A stretch of DNA of 24,388 bases from Apostichopus parvimensis (Eukaryota > Echinodermata > Holothuroidea > Aspidochirotida > Stichopodidae): positions 12,330 through 36,717 of the forward strand of contig KN889801.1 of NCBI GenBank assembly GCA_000934455.1. The letters are read 5' to 3'. The stretch's first letter is position 1, and every line of letters begins with the position of its first letter. The position numbers and the translations under genes are program-made. Under the pieces are notes generated by a model. That model was not told the DNA's origin and did not search any database. It worked only from the letters and a program-made list of their open reading frames with translations. Below, piece by piece: positions 12,181 to 22,540 of the stretch.

Positions 12181-12300
12181 CCTCTGAAGAAGCTCCTGCT
12201 GAGATAACAACATCGGAGCATTTCACTCTTAAATATATTAATCTAGGCAGGTATTCTGCAGTAGATTAGCAGTTTCCTAACAAGTATTATCTCTCGCTCT
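12181..12300 (+). repeat. Dispersed repeat with CTCTGAAGAAG motif, copy ii
   Basis: CCTCTGAAGAAGCTCCTGCT near the start, GGCAGGTATTCTGCAGTAG then ATTAGCAGTTTCCTAACAAG near the end. The word order is the same as in copy i at 6284-6400. Confidence 0.65.
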
Positions 12301-13184
12301 ATCATTTCATATGAACTGATTACCTGAACATATTGTAGTATGCCTAAGTTAAGCATTTTAATGGTTCTCAAAGAGATACATTTATAACAGGACATGGAAA
12401 AAAAATATTCAGTGGATAATGTCGCTCCTTACTCCTGCACATATGTTAGCACTGTTTGAGGATTCACAACTCACTTCAAACATACAAAGGGACATTAAAG
12501 TCTCAAAACGTGTTTGATGATGAATTTCGGAAAACAAACTTCCTAAGCAGATTCAATGTTTCTTATTCTAAATGCACTCTGACCAGGTGGGTTTAATGGA
12601 GAAAAGCTGTCGCAATCGAAAGAAAGAAATTTATTTTCTGTTGCCCTTATGGTGCGAACAATTTATCGTAAAATCACTTTGACCGCCATACTAGCATGTT
12701 CATTACACAAATGTTACCAATATATACTGGTATCGTCCACTCCTTTTACACAATTTCACGAAGGAAACGTCTGAAAACACCTGTTCATGCCTTGCGATGG
12801 AAGAGAGAGCAAACTTGCTTCAGATACGATCACTTTACTTTTACTTGAAAGGATATCACTTCAGACTCGTATGATAGAGAATTAATATTCTTGGATACTT
12901 CAAAATTGTTTACAATATCAATCAAAAGTATTCAATGTATACAGACAAAACTTTAGAATAAGATGAATAATTAATTATTTTCACCTGTAATATCAGAATG
13001 CGATCCTGTCCGGGCATATCGCTTGCAATGAAGATACATATTTTAAATATACACTCTATATCTCAGTGCTGGAATCGATCAAGCAGAGAGAAATGGATGA
13101 TATATATCTGTTTATCTGTAGGAGGAAGCCATCTATTGAGTAAATCTAGCCTATAAGTGGAATCTCACTATGATGTTTCGTTTG
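12301..13184. other. No feature recognised
   Basis: AT-rich sequence without a recognisable exon, element or repeat. Confidence 0.4.
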
Positions 13185-13630
13185 ATTTATATATCATCGC
13201 ATTATTTCTGAGTGAATACTTCTTCATAATTACACAGACTCGACTAGGCTGAATCTATGATACACATGTTTATCCATTGAAAGGCACAGCTTTCACAGAA
13301 TATTAATATACTATTTATAAACACATTCATGTTGCCAGGGTATCGGTATCATCTGGTTAGTACATCCGTCAATGAATTCTTTGATTTTTTTTCATTCTCA
13401 GAATGAATTATACACAAAAAAGAAAAGTTGCTTGGGAATGATATTTAATGATGTCATATAAACAAGATTCCCCTGTACGAGTGGGGTTGGGGGTGGGAAG
13501 GGGAAGGGGATGGGGTGGAGAAGGAGGGAAGAGAGAGAGAATTTCTCACAAAATATCATAAGTGTCCAGGGTTTGAAATAACCTATGGCATTTTTGATCA
13601 CCTACCACAGTACATTTGAAGTTTGCTGTG
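13185..13630 (+). repeat. Tandem duplication of about 450 bp, left unit
   Basis: From ATTATTTCTGAGTGAATACT (13201) through TTTGCTGTG (13622-13630) this unit matches the next unit at an offset of about 446 bases, with scattered substitutions. It contains a G-rich core (13482-13530) and ends AAGTGTCCAGGGTTTGAAAT ... GTTTGCTGTG. Confidence 0.9.
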
Positions 13631-14102
13631 AATTATATATCAATGCATTATTTCTGAGTGAATACTTCTTCATAATTACACAGACTCAACTAAGCTGAAT
13701 CTATGATACACATATGTTTATCCATTGAAAGGCACAGCTTTCACAGAATATTAATATACTATTTATAAACACATTCATGTTGCCAGGGTATCGGTATCAT
13801 CTGGTTAGTATATCCGTCAATGAATTCTTTGATTGGTTTCATACTCAGAATGAATTATACACAAACAAGAAAAGTTGCTTGGGAATGATATTAAATGATG
13901 TCATATTACACAAAATGCCCCTGTAGGAGTAGGGGTGTGGGGGCTTTGGGGGTTGGGGTTGGGGATAGGGTGGGGGAGGGGATGGGATGGGAAAAGAGGT
14001 AAGAGAAAGAGAATTTCTCACAAAATATCATAAGTGTCCAGGCTTTCAAATGACCAACAGCATTTATGATCAACTACCACAGAACAATGGAAATTTGCTG
14101 TG
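13631..14102 (+). repeat. Tandem duplication of about 450 bp, right unit
   Basis: This is a near-identical copy of 13185-13630 for its first 280 bases (ATTATTTCTGAGTGAATACT at 13647). It then has an expanded G-rich core at 13931-13995 and the same ending, AAATTTGCTGTG. The longer G-rich core accounts for most of the length difference. Confidence 0.9.
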
Positions 14103-14521
14103 ATGCCAAAAAATTGACTATAGTCAAAGCCAGCCAGGATATTAATATACTAAAATGTCGAAATAAATGTTGTGCCTTTTATTAATTTTGCTGTGGATAC
14201 TTCATTAAGTTTTAATTAATTATAGCTGAGTATTAAGCTTCAACGTATCAGTCAAGGGTAATTAGTAATCAGTTTCATCAATATTGCTTTGCTTATTAAC
14301 ATACCAGACATATAGACAGACACAATGTACAGCTCAACAGTGGTAACGGCATGAGCTAAAATCACAAAAGGAAACTTGAAATTCTATTTTCAATATTCAG
14401 ATTATAACTTTGAGGATAGCTTAGTGAATTTATCCCACCTCTAGGTCCTTTTTTCTCTTTTACTCTTGAATAGATTGAACAGATGCCGTTATTACTGAAC
14501 TATAAATCAAAATAAACAAAA
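14103..14521. other. No feature recognised
   Basis: AT-rich sequence between the tandem duplication and the inverted-repeat element; no exon or element seen. Confidence 0.4.
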
Positions 14522-14617
14522 CTGTTAGCCAACTGCTTATCCACTAAAAGAGCCTGTTTTAAGAGAATGTGTCAAAGTAAGAGGGCCTGACGTTTCGATC
14601 TTAGCAGGATCATCTTC
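14522..14617 (-). repeat. Dispersed repeat with CTGAAGAAG motif, copy iii (inverted)
   Basis: Read on the minus strand it runs GAAGATGATCCTGCTAAGAT, CGAAACGTCAGGCCCTC, then AAACAGGCTCTTTTAGTGGA, TAAGCAGTTGGCTAACAG. This matches the order of copies i and ii. Its hairpin module pairs with the plus-strand module at 14629-14665. Confidence 0.7.
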
Positions 14618-14665
14618 ATTCAGCCTCTGAAGAAGATCCTGCTAGGATCGAAACGTCAGGCCCTC
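14581..14665. repeat. Inverted repeat with 37-base arms and 11-base loop
   Basis: The left arm at 14581-14617 (GAGGGCCTGACGTTTCGATC...) and the right arm at 14629-14665 (...GATCGAAACGTCAGGCCCTC) are complementary with two mismatches, one of which is G-U in RNA. In the lectin pre-mRNA the stem would lie about 41 bases downstream of the exon C 5' splice site. Each arm also contains a small stem, GATCC-TGCTA-GGATC. Confidence 0.92.
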
Positions 14666-14705
14666 TCTCTTTTACACATTACTAAACTATATCAGGAATA
14701 CTCAC

Positions 14706-14849
14706 CACACGAATACACAACATTCAAGTATTTATGGGTTCTTTCCGGGCAGGGATCACCAAAGACTTTGGTAGCGACCTTCAGAGCGCAGTTTCTCCTG
14801 CCATGACACCTCTTCATGACCTCTTCGAGTGAATTCTCTGCTTGGCAAT
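14706..14849 (-). CDS. SUEL-type lectin gene, exon C (C-terminal half of the Gal_lectin domain begun in exon B)
   Basis: This 144-bp exon is bounded by the acceptor gttctcaccag and the donor TGTG|GTGAGTATT, both phase 1. It supplies cysteines 4 to 8 of the domain (DCQ, RCHG, NCAL, DPC, YSC) and the motifs FGDPC and KYL. Joined to exon B it makes a complete domain of about 97 residues with eight cysteines at residues 8, 17, 40, 50, 63, 69, 82 and 96, the family's usual four-disulfide set. An unusual point is PERTHKYL, with Glu-Arg where the family usually has Gly before Thr. The intron from exon B is 5,377 bp. A 37-bp inverted repeat lies about 41 bases beyond the donor. The open donor shows that another exon follows; I did not find it in 1-14705. 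Confidence 0.9.
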
Positions 14850-15481
14850 CTGGTGAGAACATGTATCAAGAAGAATGTAAGAATGTCAAATATTTTACAT
14901 ATTCAACACTTATTTACATAACAAAGCCAAACCTACGTTTTATTATATCTATAAAAATAGTAGCTTGTCTGATCCTCCTTCTCTTCTTCCTCAGTCTTCT
15001 TCAACTGTAAACTTTTCCAATTTCTCATAAAATTGTGGTTTCTATAAAGCACACAAAATAGCAAAAAGTTCTACTGTATTTCGTTATAAAGATCCAATAT
15101 AAGTGATTTACCATGGAGTCTCAAGAAAATCAGTTTTGCACTCATGCATGCTGGGAAGTCCAAAAACATTGTCAACAGTAGCCAATCATTTCACAACTCT
15201 GACAGAACTCAGGCTCCTCTCCCTCCATCTCACCATCCTGTACCCACCGACCCAACCCCCACCCCTCCCCCTCCTCACCCACTCTTAAATATTCACTACA
15301 TTTAGTCTTTGATTGGTTCAAGTACATACACAACTGAATATTTTCCTCCTTTTAGACATAATATATAAGGAATTGAAAATACTGACAAAACTTTGTCGTA
15401 AATCCAACAATTACAATTCATTTTTTACATACATTTGTAGAAATTAATTGATTTGTGAATCTCACAAGATAAACATAAATA

Positions 15482-15637
15482 TTATGCAGCAAATACTTGC
15501 ACATAGCAGGCACCATCTGTTTTCCTAACAACAAAAACAACATCCTGACTTCCTTTAAGTTCAATGCCCAAGCATGAAACAATCTTAAAATAATTTTTCT
15601 TAAGACTCCACATTTGATATAATTTCCCACACACCAT
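15482..15637 (-). other. Small open frame of 51 codons, status unknown
   Basis: A minus-strand frame inside the B-C intron encodes 51 residues ending VVRKTDGACYVQVFAA and a stop. It overlaps another minus frame (15418-15660). It has no domain I recognise, and its Met context and splice borders give no support. Listed only because it lies on the lectin gene's strand and looks slightly less random than its surroundings. Confidence 0.12.
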
Positions 15638-16308
15638 AGAGCTATAGGATACCAACACATTGTGAAATATACATTGTAAATAGTGTATTTTTTTTTTAAT
15701 ATTTTTTTTTTAATATCTCTTTCGCAGTATTCTTTGCAGCGACATTTCCTTCAGTTACGCTACACTTCCAACAAACTTTCTAAGGTTACATTTATGAGTT
15801 CTTCCAAGCCTCCATCCATCAAATATAAATGAAGATCAACCGAGTTTCAAGTATTAGTGCAACTACCTTTCACATGTAATTATGATATTATATGTTCCAT
15901 CACCAGAACCAAAACATTTACTGTACTATTATTAAAACCATAACTGTAAAACACCTCCCAAGAGAGATTTAAAAGAATAATATTGAAATGTAAAGTTTTC
16001 AGTTTGAAATTGCCAAGATTCTATAGCCTTGGAAAATTTACACAGCTGTTTATTTGAATCAGTAGCAATGTTGTGACGAGATAACGACCCACCCGCATCT
16101 GCGCTTCACATCAGAACTAATCCCAAACATATTTAATTGTGAGAGTGGCACAACTTGAATGGGGGCAAAATGGGGGACACAATGAAATATATCATTTGTG
16201 ATATCACAGACATTACACAATGTACTCTCACCTTACCAATAAATGGGGAGGGGGGGGGGGTTTCTCTCACTGTTATGTTATTAATCATAACAAAGATTTT
16301 TCACTTTG

Positions 16309-16528
16309 TATGTATTTTAGATTCAGGAACTCACGAAGAAGCTATCATTGCCTTATCAAAGCCGCAAGCTGACCGAAGTCAGTCTCTTAGATTCATATTT
16401 AACGTCATGATTATGAATTGTCAACAACTCCTGTAACTGGACGACATACATTAATCTTGGAGTGGCTTGAACTCAGGACCTTATAATTGAAAGGCACCGG
16501 CGTTAACCACTGAGCTAACACTCCTTAA
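16309..16528 (-). mobile_element. tRNA-derived SINE, copy 3, flanked by CACTTTG target duplication
   Basis: On the minus strand the head is GGAGTGTTAGCTCAGTGGTT and the body matches the other copies, including the GACTTCGGTCAGC hairpin. The tail is short (AAAATACATA). Direct repeats CACTTTG lie at 16302-16308 and 16529-16535. The plus frame 16155-16436 crosses this element and is not a gene. Confidence 0.88.
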
Positions 16529-18626
16529 CACTTTGGACAGAGGATATTGCCAACCAAAGTGGCAACTAAAAGATGTTTAAAAGTCAACCAGATGTTTTTC
16601 AAGGCATTTACAGGAAGAGGTTTTATATTGAACCTGTGGTAGACGATGATGTTGCTGCTTTAACGTCGACGATTAGTTTTCTTGTAATTTCACGAGCATG
16701 AGCAAAATAAGATGCAACAAAATGCGACTGAATGGTTTGCATACCTGTCATGGCTTAACTTCATAATGTATTTTTATTTTTTTTTTTTTATGGAGCCTTT
16801 TTCATGTTTTATTTGTTAATATTAATTTGCTACAACCAACACAAACCCGGATCACAAGTCCAATACATATGGAAGTTTTATCAGTCTTGAAATACCTGGA
16901 AATCTAATTACATTGTTTTCACGACGAGATTAATATTGAAATTGTCGCTCGACAGTGCTTTAATCTTGACATCTAGCTCCGCCGTAGTCGTAGACGTAGG
17001 AATCTCACGAATCGATCTCTCCGAGAGTGCAAAACCTCTGTAGTAGGTTTCTTGATTAACTGTAGGGTTGTTGTTCATGGATCAATATGACAAAAACTAA
17101 TGAAGCAACACATGACTTAGGAGGAATGACTAGAATATTCCATCTGTGCACGATGATCATTCCATCGACGAGAACTTCCTTTGAGCGTCCTTCGATGCCG
17201 GTACCTTTCAATTGGAATTTTCACTTTTAGCATTAAAATTGTAAATTTTGTAGTCATTCAATTCCTAGTTCCTGTCCTAAATTTAAAATATCAAGGCTAA
17301 ATCTGCCAAACAATTTTAATTAACTACTTTCAAACAACTTTCATTTAAATATCTTAAAACAGAAGTAAAAACTAGCTACTCTGGAATATTAAAGGTATCA
17401 TATTTCATCAAATTACTTTATATCAAATAATCTATTTCCTTGTGTTGTATAAGGTTTTAGTTGTACAGCTAGTACATGAAGGATACTGGAGTGAAACAGT
17501 ATTGTCCCTCAATAAATGAAAATAATTTTTTTTTAGAACATCCTAATATCTTTGTCAAAATATGGAATACCAATATTCAAAAAATTCTTTTAGTTTCAAT
17601 GTGCTGCAAGTCTTCATGTAAATAGATAAAGAACTCAAAACCCCTGTTATAGAAAATGATCCTTAATTATTATTTTTTTTACATTAATAATCAGTTATGT
17701 TAAATGTTAATAAAAAGTACAGTGATACCCCAATTTTCGCAAATACATTTTTATTGTATATTTAAAAATATGTAAAATGAAAATGGAATGAATCATAGTC
17801 GAGGTAATGGAGGCAGTGGGTTGGCAAACTCCTTTGACATTCAGATATGCAATGAGCGATGATATCATAACAGGGCAAGTAATGAGAGTGGGAAAAAATG
17901 CAGAAATGTATTCATATTTTTCTCTGTTAATTCTCTCCCTCTGTCTGTATTCATATTTCTCTCTCTTAATACTCTTCGTCTGCTTCAATCATGATCATTG
18001 CATTTTGACTTCTTAATATGTCAGACTATTTATAAACAATATTTCAGCCTTAGGCTAATTCTACCAAACATATTGCCGTCTTTAAAGGAGCTTACCGAGG
18101 TTGCTGTCAGATTCAAGAATCAGAAGTCTTTAATAATGATCACTGTGAATAAGCTAGTGTCTACCTGCAGGATATTTGTAAAATTAATCGATTAATCGAT
18201 GGCTATTATCTGAAAACGTGTGTGAACACATGATTGAAACTGTTGATACTGTTAGTGACAAAATCAACAAGTTACTAGATGTTTGAAACTTACTATATAG
18301 GTACAACTTAGTAGATCTGTATACTATTGATGGGATAGGATAATAATGGGGAGGTTGCTTAAGTACTGTAAAGTATAAGCCCCAACAAAGGATCATACCT
18401 GGTTAAGTGGTTTAATTATACAGTTTCCAGCAACTGTGATCATTAATCACTGTAATAAGACAATGACACTTGTAATTTAGTGTATAAATTAAATTAAATT
18501 ATTTCAACCAATTTTCCATAGAGGTGCACTTTGACAGCTTTTCCAAATAAACGGATAGCTCTTTCAATGCAAAGATAGATGCAGAGAGGCGGGGCTGGAT
18601 CAGAGTGTAAGTTTACGGTTCCGTTT

Positions 18627-18885
18627 CAGGCGCGTAACCAAGGGGGGCCACTGATGCCCCTCCCCCCTTGAGCATATTTTTTGTATTTTTCTATGATATC
18701 GCTAGTAATTTCAAAATAGAAAATGCTTAGATGCAACTTACTAGGCCTGGGAAGTGCCATTTCCAGCGATCTGGCAGGCCTTTTCGGCTCAATTTTTTTT
18801 TTGTTTCTCGCCAACCCATGGTGGCGCCATGGTTAGATAGTTTGCCTACAAGCTTCACCCCTCCCTATTCATCACTACGCGCCTG
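18627..18885. mobile_element. hAT-like MITE, 259 bp, 8-bp target duplication TTCCGTTT
   Basis: Perfect 10-bp terminal inverted repeats, CAGGCGCGTA and TACGCGCCTG, are bounded outside by TTCCGTTT at 18619-18626 and 18886-18893. There is no internal transposase. An 8-bp duplication and CA...TG termini fit the hAT superfamily. The frames 18626-18814 and 18731-18928 overlap it and are not genes. Confidence 0.88.
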
Positions 18886-19607
18886 TTCCGTTTCATACAA
18901 ACCACCTTTGAACTCAAATAAGGGTTAGAACGTGCAGTGTCTGGAAGACTATCACTGATTTCAAGCAACCAATTCAAGAATGCTGATCACCCCACATTAG
19001 TAAGAGAAAGAAAACTTTTAACCATAAACAATTGAATATTTTCCACCCATTTAAGGGTTGACCCTGGCATCTTAATGACATCGAAACACAGAAGAGTGAT
19101 TGTTAAACTTGGATTGTCTCTTGAGAACACCCTTCAGTAACAAACCTTCTAACAGCCTCCGGATGAAAGCATCATATTTCTCATACCGTTTGGACCAAAC
19201 CCAAGAATTTCACATCCTTTCAATAATATCTAAAAATAGCAGATTCCATATGGATGACTTCAACCTGCTCCATGACTCACAGAAGCCACTAACTATATAG
19301 TCAAGTATTAAATGTTATCCTTACCAAGAAAGTGTTACTTTTAAATGCCTCAAAACAATGTCAAGAAGAAGAAGAAAAAGAAGAAGGATTTGAAAATAGT
19401 TTTTTTACAGAGAAATCAGGATGTGGGAGAGTTAACTGGGATCTGTAAACACAGGAAGTAGCTGACAGTCAATTCCCATGAGAACCAAAATCTCTACCAG
19501 GGAGGAAACCAGAGGTAAAGAGCCCTTGATCATGATGGAAGTTAGATTTACATGATAACATTACATCGAAGGCAGACATTTAACATTCAAAATCAAGGAC
19601 ACTTGGC

Positions 19608-19933
19608 CAGTGGCGTAGCTAGAGGTTTTGGCACCCGGGTGCAAGAGTAGAAAATTGTGCCCCCCCCCCAATTATACTTATAATATTGTGAAAGAGATAA
19701 CGGTCGAAATGGACTGAAAAGAAATCACAATCTATAAATTCGCCAAAAAAAAACAGCTACATTCAGATTCTTATTAGTAACTGGAAAATATTCATGCCTG
19801 ACGACATACATCATTTCGTCATATTTTTCTAAAAAGTGCTTATTTTTTTAACTCTCATTCTCCCATTTCAGCGGCCCCCCCAAACCCGGCGCCCGGGGCA
19901 CATGCCCCCTTGACCCCCCTAGCTATGCCACTG
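19608..19933. mobile_element. hAT-like MITE, 326 bp, 8-bp target duplication CACTTGGC
   Basis: The termini CAGTGGCGTAGCTAG and CTAGCTATGCCACTG form 15-bp inverted repeats with one mismatch. CACTTGGC occurs at 19600-19607 and again at 19934-19941. C-rich patches lie just inside both ends (19662-19671 and 19873-19920). There is no transposase frame, so it is non-autonomous. Termini of this kind are widespread in animal genomes. Confidence 0.93.
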
Positions 19934-20226
19934 CACTTGGCAGTCACCAAAGTATCCCGGCCAATATGAAGAAAGTACGGTTTAATATTTCTATGGAAAA
20001 GATATCCCCTTTCAGCTGCATTAAAAAGTGAACGGTCAAAATCGTTAAAACGTACGTAGATCAGCTTTGGCTTCAAGTCTTAAATCGATAAAACATAAGT
20101 CAGTTTAAACATGGATGTAATTTTTTTTATATTAAGTAGAACTTTAACCATTTAAATCGTGTAAATATGCGTAAATTGTCAATAAAGTCTGTTGAATGTA
20201 ATAGCGATGACGATGATGTTCCTTAC

Positions 20227-20373
20227 CTATTTCGTGCATTGTGTAAGATGGACATTCCATGCTACCAAGCTCTGTCCTTCCAAAGCTCGCAGAGTATATT
20301 GCTATGATGTTGGCACCTTCACAGTGCAGCTGCATATGCCTGTGTTCACACACCACTAAACTTTGAAAATCAT
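20227..20373 (-). CDS. SUEL-type lectin gene, exon B (N-terminal half of a Gal_lectin domain)
   Basis: This 147-bp exon encodes 48 full codons plus split codons at both ends. It starts after a clear acceptor (ctttttcacag) and ends at ATAG|GTAAGG, phase 1 on both sides. Visible family features are the first three domain cysteines (VVCEH, LHCEG, MECPS), the hydrophobic strand NIIAIYSAS, and FGR where most members have YGR in the sugar-binding site. The phase matches exon A upstream (split codon A|AT, Asn) and exon C downstream (G|AT, Asp), so A-B-C join in one frame. The intron to exon A is 3,875 bp. Five 54-bp repeats begin about 98 bp upstream of the acceptor. Recognition rests on motif and cysteine spacing read by eye, not on a search. 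Confidence 0.88.
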
Positions 20374-20470
20374 CTGTGAAAAAGCAAGAGAAATCCCAGT
20401 TTAATTTTCATTCCATCTGCTGTATGTCCCACCAAGTTCCCTTTGATAATGCAAGCAACTTCTTATTACT

Positions 20471-20740
20471 GGCCATTAGGATATATCGTCATAGTCAGTT
20501 ATGCGTTGTAAGCATAATAAATCTGGTCATGAGAATATATCTTCATAGTCAGTTATGCGATGCAAGCATAACAAATCTGGTCATGAGAATATAACATAAA
20601 AGTTAATTATGTCATGTAAGTATAATAAATCTGACCATGAGAATATATCATCATAGTCAGTTATGCGATGTAAGCATAACAAATCTGGTCATGAGAATAT
20701 ATCGTCATAGTCAGTTATGCGATGTCAGCATAGAAAATTT
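20471..20740 (+). repeat. Minisatellite, five 54-bp units
   Basis: Units start at 20471, 20525, 20579, 20633 and 20687, each exactly 54 bases, with core CATAGTCAGTTATGCGATGT followed by AAGCATAACAAATCTGGTC. The third unit is the most diverged. The period is a multiple of three, so frames stay open through part of it (20376-20594), but unit 3 has an in-frame stop. It sits in the A-B intron, about 98 bases upstream of exon B's acceptor in the sense direction. Confidence 0.95.
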
Positions 20741-22109
20741 AGGACAGTAAACTTGGAGGGGCATAAAATTGGTTCTCCTTTTTGTTTTGTGTTCTTTAGG
20801 GGAAGGGGATTTGATGGGGAGAGGAATCCCAAGGCACACCGGTCATAATTTTACACGCACATATCTTGGCCCTTTATTGCATGATAGTGTCTATTGTTTT
20901 GCTTTTCAACTGGATGGAGGTGAATGGGGCACTTACCAGGCCCCTTTTTTTCCCCTCCACCAAGTTTCAGTTTGTCCCAAATTTGCCACTCTCCCCCCCC
21001 CAACCCTTCCTCCTACCAATATTTCAGCTACCGGTTGAGATCTTCGGGCAGGAAATAGAGGTTAAAATAGTGAGGAGTTGCTTCAGAGTATAAGTGTACA
21101 GTAAAATAATAAGTTCAAAAGTTTAGGGGGTATATTAAGTACACTTTAATACAAACTCCTTGTGAAACCAACCAATCATTCCAGATCAAGCCCATTTATC
21201 TTTCATGGATGATTTGCTTACACTCTGCTTGCAAATATTCAAACAGTCTTGAAAACCATTAACAAGAAGAAGTGCCTGATGGTACCGCACTTATTCAGTA
21301 TTGGCAGCTAGTATATCAACACTATATCAACACGCCGATGAAATTTCAGTGTCTTTCTCGATCTAACCAGCAGATGTCTTTTTGAGCTCGTCCCGGTAGA
21401 TGATTTTCAAATTCCATCACATACATCACCTCTGTTTGACTTTAACCTGCTACTGCTAGGTTCATTAAACGAAGGTTAAGCCCAGGGAAGCCCGGCAAAG
21501 GCTTTACCCCCAAAGATACTAGGCAGCTCATAGAACTTGGATTCCAATCCTCTATAACCTACAAATTTAAGGGTTAGAGATGTAATTCGAGGATATCAGG
21601 TGTCATATATTATATTCCTGACTTTAAAGCTTTCATAGTTTCTTTCTTCCAATCAAATCTTTAACCTAAGGAATGGCATTTTACAGCAAAGAGAAACTCC
21701 TAGGTGGTACAGCTTGCGGTGGAAGAGGATAGCCTTCCAGAAAGAAGGTGAGAAAATTCCCCTCCACATAACCTGGATCGAATTGATTTGAATTGAATAT
21801 TACCAGTAAGAATTTACTGCTAGCTCTTCCCACCTCCCACTACACATTCTCAGCTTCCTTCCCTCCAAGGATTTGTAACTTTAAAACATAAAACAAAGCC
21901 AACAGACTTGGTGAATCCTTACAAAATCTTGTATGAGAACATGCACTAGTAACCTGCACACCACATTTTCAAAATTTTGAACAAATGCTGGCTTCAGTTT
22001 TATCATAGCCATGATTATAGTGATTAGCGAGGTTTTAATACTGATCTGCACCTATTTCATATCAAGTATCAAGTTTGTTCATGTTTCAGTTTAGGAGCTC
22101 GTTCACTAA

Positions 22110-22380
22110 TTGTTTGCATGGTTTTACAGACTTTAAGCTCTGTTGGGATCAAATAACCTTTGACCTCAACAGAAAGCTCTCAATCCTTGTGCTCACTCAA
22201 GTGGATCTAACGTCCATCCAAGCTTTCCATTCCTAGCTTATACTGTGTTTACATGGTTTTCAGACTTTGACCTCTTTTGAACCCCATAGGACCTCTATCT
22301 CCACGAGGAGCTATAAATTTCTTTTGTCACCATCAAGGTGAGACTATACATCCTCATTATGAAGTTCATCAGTATTAATT
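22110..22380 (+). repeat. Degenerate tandem repeat, two units offset by 135 bp
   Basis: CATGGTTTTACAGACTTTAA at 22117 and CATGGTTTTCAGACTTTGAC at 22252 start related stretches, each followed by CTCT, CAACAG/CACGAG, AGCTnnnAAT and TTGT..CA..CAAG. The GACTTTGACCTC words suggest an old repeat family. Confidence 0.6.
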
Positions 22381-22540
22381 AGGGAGTTATCGTGATTTTT
22401 TTTTTTTAAGATTTGGGCTGCTAGAGAATTCTGCTGACCTTATGACTTCTACGAGAACCAGAGAGTTCCTGTACTCACTGAAAGATAGTTCTAAATACTA
22501 ATTATCAAAGTAATACAGAATGTACTGTTTGAGTTCAATT

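Larger units (their letters stand above)
14850..20226 (-). other. Intron between exons B and C of the lectin gene
   Basis: It has GT-AG borders (gtaagg ... tctcaccag), phase 1, and is 5,377 bp long. It contains a minus-strand SINE (16309-16528), a G-run at 16246-16260, two hAT-like MITEs (18627-18885 and 19608-19933), a CpG-richer stretch at about 16640-17210, and otherwise AT-rich sequence with no coding exon that I recognise. Confidence 0.75.

Noticed and set aside
14816..15010. Plus-strand 64-codon frame
   Set aside because: Its 5' part is the antisense of lectin exon C and the rest is AT-rich intron.
19855..20076. Minus frame ending in a Gly/Ala-rich segment
   Set aside because: It crosses the right end of the 19608-19933 MITE into unique intron sequence, so it is not a gene.
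20471..20740. CRISPR-like array
   Set aside because: The 54-bp units are directly adjacent with no spacers, and the context is a eukaryotic intron.
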